Below, piece by piece: positions 30,985 to 36,824 of a stretch of 36,824 bases of DNA. Where the stretch lies: positions 1 to 36,824 of the forward strand of contig DAIMZM010000010.1 in NCBI GenBank assembly GCA_036733985.1. The letters are read 5' to 3'. A program made the position numbers and the translations under genes. Position 1 is the first letter of the stretch, and each line of letters begins with the position of its first letter. A model generated the notes under the pieces. It saw only the letters and a list, made by a program, of their open reading frames with translations, was not told the origin of the DNA and searched no databases. Origin of the DNA: DAIMZM01 sp036733985 (GTDB lineage Bacteria; Bacillota; Dehalobacteriia; UBA4068).

Positions 30985-32072
30985 TAACGGCCACCTCCGT
31001 TCTCCGCCTCGTTGCTCTGCTCGATATAAGCGTCCGAATACTTGAAGCAGGCCACGCCATGGCCTTCCTCCACCTGGCAAAAAGCAGGCTTCCGCTCTGA
31101 GCAGATGGGCTTGGCGTCCGGACAGCGGGGGCAAAAGCGGCAGCCCTGCCCGGGATTGATGTAGTCCGGCACATAGCCGTAGATGCCGGTGGATAGGCCG
31201 CCGCCGGAGAGGCGGGGCACGCATTTCAGCAGGCCGCTGGTATAAGGATGCAGGGGATTGTCAAATAGCCGCCTGGTGGGGGAAGTCTCCACGATGTTGC
31301 CCGCATACATGATATTGATGCGGTCCACCAGCTCCCTGGCCACGCCCAGGGAATGGGTGATCATGATCAAAGCCCGGTTGTCATCCTCTACCAGCGAACG
31401 GAGCAGGCGGTGGATCTGATCCTGGATGGTCACGTCTAAAGCGGTGCCGGGCTCATCGGCGATCAGCAGATTTCTGGGGGTCATCAGCGAGCTGGCGATG
31501 CAGATGCGCTGCCGCATGCCGCCGGAAAGCTGATGGGGGTAACTGTCCAGGATACGGTCCGGGTCAGGGATCATCACCATGCTCACGGCCTTACGGCATA
31601 GATCCCGGATCTCCTTTTTGGAAGCCTTGTCGCATTGCCCGGAATAATAGGCGATATCGTACATTTGCTGGTAGATGGTATAAACCGGGTTCAAAGCCGC
31701 CATGGGCTCCTGGGAGATCATGGAGATATGCTTGCGCCGGATCTCCAGCAATTGCTTTTTATCCATTTTGCGGATATCCGCGCCGTCAAAGAGGATCTCT
31801 CCCTGGGGCGCCAGGGCCTGGGTGGGGCTGAGGAGGCGCAGGATCATTTTCATACTGGTGGTCTTGCCGCAGCCGGATTCTCCCACCAGCCCGATCTTTT
31901 CCCCCCGGTTCACAATGAGGTTGATGCCGTCCACCACCTGGGCATAGCCCCGGTAGGTTTTATACCAGACTTTCAAATCCTTGATTTCCAGCAAATGGGG
32001 CGGGCAGGAGCCGGCCTGTTCCTGGGCTGGATTGGCAGCCAGGCTTGTCTGAGTCGTATTGAGCGCCATCAT
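30984..32072 (-). CDS. oppD: Oligopeptide ABC transporter ATPase, OppD-type
   Basis: This 362-aa ATPase has Walker A GESGCGKTT (64-72), signature LSGGMRQR, Walker B LLIADEP and ITHSLGVA. The C-terminal cysteine-rich OppD/F region (GCRFCPRCPDAKPICS) is present. The first ATG (32072) overlaps the oppC stop as TAATG and is followed at once by a second ATG. GGGGAGG precedes it. All catalytic motifs are intact, in contrast to OppF. Confidence 0.93.
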   Translation of the reverse strand: MMALNTTQTSLAANPAQEQAGSCPPHLLEIKDLKVWYKTYRGYAQVVDGINLIVNRGEKIGLVGESGCGKTTSMKMILRLLSPTQALAPQGEILFDGADIRKMDKKQLLEIRRKHISMISQEPMAALNPVYTIYQQMYDIAYYSGQCDKASKKEIRDLCRKAVSMVMIPDPDRILDSYPHQLSGGMRQRICIASSLMTPRNLLIADEPGTALDVTIQDQIHRLLRSLVEDDNRALIMITHSLGVARELVDRINIMYAGNIVETSPTRRLFDNPLHPYTSGLLKCVPRLSGGGLSTGIYGYVPDYINPGQGCRFCPRCPDAKPICSERKPAFCQVEEGHGVACFKYSDAYIEQSNEAENGGGR

Positions 32073-32998
32073 TATTGCCTCCCCTTATCCAGCATATCCC
32101 GGACGCCGTCGCCGAAGAAATTGAAGCCCAATATCACAAAGGCGATGCCCAAAGCGGGGAAGACGGTGAGCCACCACATTTCCGGCATATACTTGGCGCC
32201 TTCGTTGATCATGGTGCCGAAAGCGGGCGTGGGCGGCTGTTCACCCAGGCCGGCATAGCTCAGGGACGCGCCCATCAGGATCACCCAGCCCACATCCAAA
32301 GCAGCCTTGGTCAGTACCGGCGACAAGGTGCTGGGCAGGATTTCCTTGAACAGGATATGCAGCTTGGAAGCGCCGATCAGCTCGGCGTTTTTCACAAAAT
32401 ATTCTTTGGAGACCGAAGAGGCCAGGCCATAGACCATCCGGGTGTACCAGGTCCACCACATGACGGTTACCGCCAGCATGGAACCCATCATGCCCGGGTC
32501 CATGATCGAGGCGATGGACAGGGCCAGGATCAAAGCGGGGATGGCCAGGAATACGTCGGTGATGCGCATAATGACGGTATCCACAACGGTGCCGTGATAA
32601 TAACCGGCAACCAGGCCCATGATCACGCCAAAGGGAATGGAGATGCCCAAAACCACCACGGACATGAGCAAAGCGCCCCGGAAGCAGTAGGCCAGGCGGG
32701 AAAGCACATCCCGGCCATAGACGTCCGTGCCGAACCAATGCACGCTATTAGGCGCCTGACCGGCCTGGTTGAAATCCACAAAGCCGGTGATATGATCCGG
32801 ATACGGTACGATATGGGGGGCCAGCAGAGCCAGGAACAGGGAAATCAGTACAATGACCAGGCCCACGATGGAAAACTTGTTCCGGGTAAAATTAAACCAG
32901 TAGACTTTCAGGTTTTCCCGCCGGGAGGGGGAGAACCAGCCCCGGCCCTTTACCTCCTTATTGGCGGCGCAGTTTATATTCAAGGTTTTATTTGTCAT
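32072..32998 (-). CDS. oppC: Oligopeptide ABC transporter permease, OppC-type
   Basis: This 308-aa inner-membrane permease has an N-terminal OppC-type cytoplasmic segment (WFSPSRRENLKVYWFNFTRNK) and a first membrane helix near residues 40-60. A long exported loop contains WFGTDVYGRDVLSRL, and the coupling motif is AELIGASKLHILFKEILPS. The ATG at 32998 is one base after the oppB stop, with GGTGA upstream. A GTG at 33007 overlaps that site and is less likely. Confidence 0.92.
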   Translation of the reverse strand: MTNKTLNINCAANKEVKGRGWFSPSRRENLKVYWFNFTRNKFSIVGLVIVLISLFLALLAPHIVPYPDHITGFVDFNQAGQAPNSVHWFGTDVYGRDVLSRLAYCFRGALLMSVVVLGISIPFGVIMGLVAGYYHGTVVDTVIMRITDVFLAIPALILALSIASIMDPGMMGSMLAVTVMWWTWYTRMVYGLASSVSKEYFVKNAELIGASKLHILFKEILPSTLSPVLTKAALDVGWVILMGASLSYAGLGEQPPTPAFGTMINEGAKYMPEMWWLTVFPALGIAFVILGFNFFGDGVRDMLDKGRQ

Positions 32999-32999
32999 A

Positions 33000-34010
33000 T
33001 CAATCACCCAGCCTTGCTCTAGGATCCAGTGTGGCGTTGACTAAATCCACAATAATATTGATCACGGTATACATCAGGCCGATAATCAAAACACAGGCGC
33101 AGATGGCGTTGAAGTCTTTGCTCAGCATGGCGTTCAGGCAATACTTGGAAAGGCCGGGCCAGCCGAAGACCGCCTCCACCAGGAAGGCGTTCCCCATCAT
33201 GGAGGCGAAATCCAGGCCGATCACCGTGATCACCGCCACGGAAGAAGGCTTGAGCAAATACTTGCGGATGATCTTATTCTGCGGAATGCCAAAGCTGGTG
33301 GTAACCGTGATATGTTCCTTGCTCATATTATCGATCAGCGAGGAACGGAGAATGCGGGATTCCTGACACATGGTACCGATGGCCAGGGACAGGGCGGGCA
33401 GGAAAACATGGCCCAGGGCGTCCAGAGCGCCGGAAACATTGCCCGCCATCAGGAAATCGATGATATAGAGGCCTGTGACCCGGGCCGGTATGGCCAACCC
33501 GGTGGTCAGGCGGCCCACCACCGGCAGAACCTGCCAGATAAAGCCGAAAAACAGCATGAACAGGACGGCCCAAACAAAGGCCGGCACCGAGATCCCCAGA
33601 TAGGAGAAGACCCGGATCGTCCCGTCCAGCCAGGAGTTACGCCTTTTGGCCGCCGCGATGCCCATAATAAAGGCAAACACGATATCAATGACCGCTGCCA
33701 CCAGGATCAATTCCAGGGTAGCGGGGAAGAATTCATAAACATCGGCTGTGACCGGCCGCTTGGAAGACAGGGATTGTCCAAAATCCCCTTGGAAAACATC
33801 GGTTATCCACTTGACGTATTGTGAAGGCAGCGGATCGTTCAGATGCATCTTTTCCCGGAGCTCAGCCACTGCCTGCGGGGACGCGCTGGAACCTAAAGCC
33901 ATGCGCGCCGGATCCCCCGGGATTACCCTGGCCAAGCTGAAAATAACAATGGAAATGCCGAATAGGACAAAGATGCTGAACAATAGCCTTTTGATCGAAA
34001 ATCGCAACAT
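33000..34010 (-). CDS. oppB: Oligopeptide ABC transporter permease, OppB-type
   Basis: This 336-aa inner-membrane permease has a hydrophobic N-terminal helix (RLLFSIFVLFGISIVIFSL), RVIPGDPARMALG, LEKWxxD-like spacing in QYVKWITDVFQGDFG, and the coupling region HITVTTSFGIPQNKIIRKYLLKPS. The ATG at 34010 follows GGGGTG; a GTG three codons upstream overlaps that site. It lies 181 bp after the receptor gene, separated by a very strong stem-loop. Confidence 0.92.
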   Translation of the reverse strand: MLRFSIKRLLFSIFVLFGISIVIFSLARVIPGDPARMALGSSASPQAVAELREKMHLNDPLPSQYVKWITDVFQGDFGQSLSSKRPVTADVYEFFPATLELILVAAVIDIVFAFIMGIAAAKRRNSWLDGTIRVFSYLGISVPAFVWAVLFMLFFGFIWQVLPVVGRLTTGLAIPARVTGLYIIDFLMAGNVSGALDALGHVFLPALSLAIGTMCQESRILRSSLIDNMSKEHITVTTSFGIPQNKIIRKYLLKPSSVAVITVIGLDFASMMGNAFLVEAVFGWPGLSKYCLNAMLSKDFNAICACVLIIGLMYTVINIIVDLVNATLDPRARLGD

Positions 34011-34060
34011 GCGTTTCACCCCGTTTTAAATGGCGTTAGCTGACGGTAAGGGCGTGTGCG

Positions 34061-34099
34061 TCTTTGGCCCGCCGGGCCGGGGACCCGGCGGGCCAAAGA
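34061..34099 (-). other. Very strong intercistronic stem-loop between oppA and oppB
   Basis: TCTTTGGCCCGCCGGG (34061-34076) pairs perfectly with CCCGGCGGGCCAAAGA (34084-34099), a 16-bp stem with a 7-nt loop. No U-run follows on the minus strand. Such elements after receptor genes are known in other importer operons to protect the upstream message and raise receptor-to-permease ratio; that role is inferred here. Confidence 0.75.
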
Positions 34100-34191
34100 T
34101 AAGGTAGAAGAGGGGAATGTCGAGAGAAAGGTTCGCTTAAAACGATTAAAGCGGGAAGGCGGTCAAAGCCTGGGGAACACTTGCGTATGAC

Positions 34192-35889
34192 TTACATTTT
34201 GTCCGCGTAGATTTCAAAGTCATGGGCCCAATACTGATAGCCCAGCTCGTTCACGTTCACCGTGCCGTCCTTATCGAAGTATTCGGCAGCGGTGGGCCAA
34301 TACACATAATCAGACTGGTAAGCCACCTTCTCCACCAGGTCGCCGGCAAACATGCTGAAGCACTGATCCGTGATATAGCTGCTGATCTCCGCATAAGCGG
34401 CATAGCGGTCCACCGGATCCGCAATCTTCAGGGAAGCATAAACCTGGTCGACAAAAGCGCTGTCTTCGATCCAGCAGGTATTCATGATCGTGCCCTGGGC
34501 AGCGGCATAGTGGGCCACAAACATATCGCTGGCGTCCCAATACAGCGGGCACAGGCTGTTGACGATGATATTAGGCGTAGTTTCGGCAGAGCCCACCAGT
34601 TCCAGCAGGGTGGAATAAGGCGCGGTGGTGACTTTGACATTCAGGCCGATTTGGCTGGCGGCAGCCTGAACCGTCAGGCCGATCTTCTCCTGGGATGCGG
34701 AATCCGCGCCGCAGAAGAATTCCACAACAACGCTGTCCAGCTGATCCGCGTATTTGGAAGCGGCCAGGTAAGCTTTGGCCCGTTCCAGATCATAGTTGTA
34801 GGCCAGCTCGGTGACGGAAGCGTCAGCGCCGGGAACAGCCGTGTTGACGGGGCCGTAAGACACTTGGGAACCGGGGTAAATGCTCTCCACCAGGGAAGCG
34901 TAATCAATGAGGCAGGCAATAGCGCGGCGCACATTGACGTCGTCGGTAGGCGCGCGGAAGCAGTTGAAAGGCACCATCACGGTTGCGCCGGAGGAATACT
35001 GGGTGATGCTGATGCCGTCCATGCTGGACCAGGCAGCGTAAGTCTCGGCATTCTGCCAATTGTCGCTGATTTCCAGCTCTTTATTGGCCAGCATGGTCCG
35101 GACGGTGCTGGGTTCGCAGTTGTTGATGAACTTGATATAGGTGGGGGCGTTTTCTCCCCAGCCCAGGGCATAGTCTTCATACATATCAGCGCGCATGTAA
35201 TTGCCGGCCACAAACTCGGTCAGGGCGTAGGGGCCGCTGCCCGCGTCATTGGCCACCAGGTAGGAAATGCCGTAATCGCCAAATTCGCCATAGCTGTAAG
35301 TGGGGTTATCCATAGACAGGTTGGCCATGATCAGGTCTTCATTAACGATGTACAGGCGGCTTAAGCGATCGATGAACACCGCGTCGGGAGCGGGCAGATG
35401 GAAAGCCACCGTATAGTCGTCCAGGGCCTCGGCGCTATCCACAAAGCCTTCAAAGACAAAGGACAGGCCCGCGCCGATGGTCAGCAGACGGTTCAGGCTG
35501 AATACCACGTCGGAAGCCAGCACTTCGCTGCCGTCATGGAAAGTCCAGCCTTCATTCAGCTTCAAGGTGTAGGTCAGGCCGTCTTCAGAAGGCTCCCAGG
35601 AAGAAGCCAGCAGCGGCACTAATTCGCCTTCAACATTATACATGACCAGGGAATCATAAAGATTGATATAGGACTGGAGACAAGAATTGTAGCTGCCCAT
35701 AGCCGGGTCAGCCAGAGCGTCGCCGGATACGCCGATGCGCAAAGGACGTTCGCCGTCGGCAACCGGTGCGGGCGTCTCGCCGGAGCTTGCCGGGTCTGCC
35801 GTTTCACTTTCAACGGGTTTACCACAAGCTGATACCAGAAGCATCACAGACACTAGCAGAACAACCAACAACAAAAGAGTCTTCTTCAT
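34192..35889 (-). CDS. oppA: Oligopeptide/dipeptide-binding lipoprotein, SBP family 5
   Basis: This 565-aa exported lipoprotein has a signal peptide ending in LLVSAC (Cys22) and a short acidic linker. The mature domain is a family 5 solute-binding fold: LYDSLVMYNVEGELVPLLASSWEPSEDGLTYTFKL-type opening, WTFHDGSEVLASDVVFSLNRLL and the later RRAIACLIDY signature. Family members bind peptides, nickel, heme or sugars; with oppBCDF and peptidase genes downstream, peptides are most likely. AAGGAGG lies before the ATG. It is the first gene of the series, 209 bp from the alanine racemase gene. Confidence 0.93.
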   Translation of the reverse strand: MKKTLLLLVVLLVSVMLLVSACGKPVESETADPASSGETPAPVADGERPLRIGVSGDALADPAMGSYNSCLQSYINLYDSLVMYNVEGELVPLLASSWEPSEDGLTYTLKLNEGWTFHDGSEVLASDVVFSLNRLLTIGAGLSFVFEGFVDSAEALDDYTVAFHLPAPDAVFIDRLSRLYIVNEDLIMANLSMDNPTYSYGEFGDYGISYLVANDAGSGPYALTEFVAGNYMRADMYEDYALGWGENAPTYIKFINNCEPSTVRTMLANKELEISDNWQNAETYAAWSSMDGISITQYSSGATVMVPFNCFRAPTDDVNVRRAIACLIDYASLVESIYPGSQVSYGPVNTAVPGADASVTELAYNYDLERAKAYLAASKYADQLDSVVVEFFCGADSASQEKIGLTVQAAASQIGLNVKVTTAPYSTLLELVGSAETTPNIIVNSLCPLYWDASDMFVAHYAAAQGTIMNTCWIEDSAFVDQVYASLKIADPVDRYAAYAEISSYITDQCFSMFAGDLVEKVAYQSDYVYWPTAAEYFDKDGTVNVNELGYQYWAHDFEIYADKM

Positions 35890-36098
35890 TCTTTCTTTCC
35901 TCCTTTTTTGTAATGCCTATTTAGTGCCGGACAGCAGCCGGAGGGGCTCTCCCTGGGCTGCGGTCAGTAAAACCTTATCTTCCCCTCACCCCTTCTCATA
36001 GTCTCAACTAACGCCGGCCCGGCAACTCCCTCAGCATGGGCATTGCCGCCGCCCGGAGACTTTGGCAAGCCAGGCCGGTTTGGACCCTGTTTGGCAAA

Positions 36099-36824
36099 TC
36101 AGAATTCCGTGGCGCTGAAAGTGCCGATATTAATCTGCTGGCGGGGATATATTTCCGCATCGCCACGCCCGTAAATACGGGGCAAGCGCATATGTAAGGG
36201 CGCAAACATTTCCAGCGCCGTAGCGCCTGCCAGGTCCGCCAGATCCTCAACCGTGATTTCCCGGTTGCCCTGGCGGCCGAAAAAGACCACCCCGTCACCC
36301 ATCCGCACATCTGAAATATCTGTTACGTCAACCATCATCTGATCCATGCAGATATTGCCGATGATCGGCGCCTTTTCACCGTGGATCAAGACACAGCCTT
36401 TATTAGACAGGGCCTTGGGGTATCCGTCGCCGTAACCCAGGCCCAGGGTAGCGATGCGGGTGGGCCTGGTGGTCTTATAGGTGCAGCCATAGCCGACAGC
36501 GTAATTTTCCGGCAGCGTTTTCACCAGCCCCACCTGGCCTTTAAGGCTCATGGCAAAACGCAGGTCCGCCAAATCACGGCTCACATGCTTCGAAGGATAG
36601 AACCCTGCGGGCAAGGCCGCGCCCCGGGCTAATTTAAGCCTGCTCTCAGGCATCCGGATCGTCGCCGCGCTATTGGCGATATGTACGGCGGGGATATGCA
36701 GCCCTGCCGCCGCCAGCTTGTCCAGAAAGTCCTGGAAAACCTCCAGCTGATGGTAAGCATAGGTTAGATCCTCGCCGTCGGCTGAGGCGAAATGGGAATA
36801 GATGCCTTCGACATATAAGCCGGG
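36099..36824 (-). CDS. alr: Alanine racemase, C-terminal part (5' end off window)
   Basis: The visible 241 residues are the end of the TIM-barrel domain and the complete C-terminal beta domain of a PLP-dependent alanine racemase. Translating through the window edge gives YVEGIYSHFASADGED and IPAVHIANSAATIR, both typical. Then come YAVGYGCTY with the catalytic-tyrosine region, LGLGYGDGYP, and IIGNICMDQMMVDVTD, in which the substrate-contacting Met-Asp-Gln segment is conserved. The frame runs to the edge without a stop, so the start lies to the right of 36824. The enzyme makes D-alanine for peptidoglycan; a catabolic role beside the peptide genes is also possible. Confidence 0.93.
   Translation of the reverse strand, partial: PGLYVEGIYSHFASADGEDLTYAYHQLEVFQDFLDKLAAAGLHIPAVHIANSAATIRMPESRLKLARGAALPAGFYPSKHVSRDLADLRFAMSLKGQVGLVKTLPENYAVGYGCTYKTTRPTRIATLGLGYGDGYPKALSNKGCVLIHGEKAPIIGNICMDQMMVDVTDISDVRMGDGVVFFGRQGNREITVEDLADLAGATALEMFAPLHMRLPRIYGRGDAEIYPRQQINIGTFSATEF

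Overview
The window looks like chromosomal DNA of an anaerobic, amino-acid/purine/methyl-compound-using member of the Bacillota (Clostridia type). The reasons are consensus sigma-A promoters with strong GGAGG ribosome sites, clostridial-type lipoproteins, a GTP-dependent PEP carboxykinase, a PdaB-like deacetylase, an SsnA-type aminohydrolase and corrinoid methyltransferase modules. The DNA is GC-rich. No rRNA, tRNA, CRISPR array or intact insertion sequence was seen.

Left part (1-9910). The 5' end of an ssnA-like aminohydrolase gene (minus) is divergent from a YheO/DauR-type regulator (plus). A long minus-strand block then follows, in transcription order: corrinoid protein, MtmB-family methyltransferase, a structured 287-bp gap, and a complete BMP-family (nucleoside-type) ABC importer of ATPase, two permeases and two tandem paralogous lipoprotein receptors.

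Centre (9911-15657). A second corrinoid protein plus MtmB-family methyltransferase pair is divergent from the first. The 559-bp region between them carries a perfect 24-bp inverted repeat. Each arm includes the -35 box of one of two architecturally identical promoters (TTGAAA-N18-CATAAT). The second pair ends at a strong terminator and is followed by an SsuA/NMT1-type ABC importer with its own perfect consensus promoter. Both methyltransferases resemble pyrrolysine-dependent monomethylamine methyltransferase MtmB, but have Thr or Ser where I place the pyrrolysine. The two arms therefore look like a paired demethylation system of unknown substrate, each with its own corrinoid protein and a neighbouring importer. 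This is the best candidate for an undescribed system in the window.

Housekeeping and regulators (15658-21985). This part holds a COG3199 ATP-NAD-kinase-like protein, a small PadR regulator, GTP-PEP carboxykinase, a PdaB-like polysaccharide deacetylase, and a 512-aa XRE-type regulator with a large unrecognised C-terminal part.

Right part (22154-36824). A long minus-strand gene series reads oppA-oppB-oppC-oppD-oppF-hyuA-hyuB-M24 peptidase-aminotransferase-M42 aminopeptidase-cupin, probably one operon or a few overlapping transcripts. It suggests import of peptides or cyclic amides, ATP-dependent ring opening, peptide hydrolysis and transamination. The M42 gene starts with an unusual array of 18-bp repeats, each carrying a ribosome-binding site and an in-frame ATG. 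The window ends inside an alanine racemase gene.

Limits: family assignments are from motif recognition without database searches. Substrates of all transporters and of both methyltransferases are unknown, and promoter and terminator calls are by eye.
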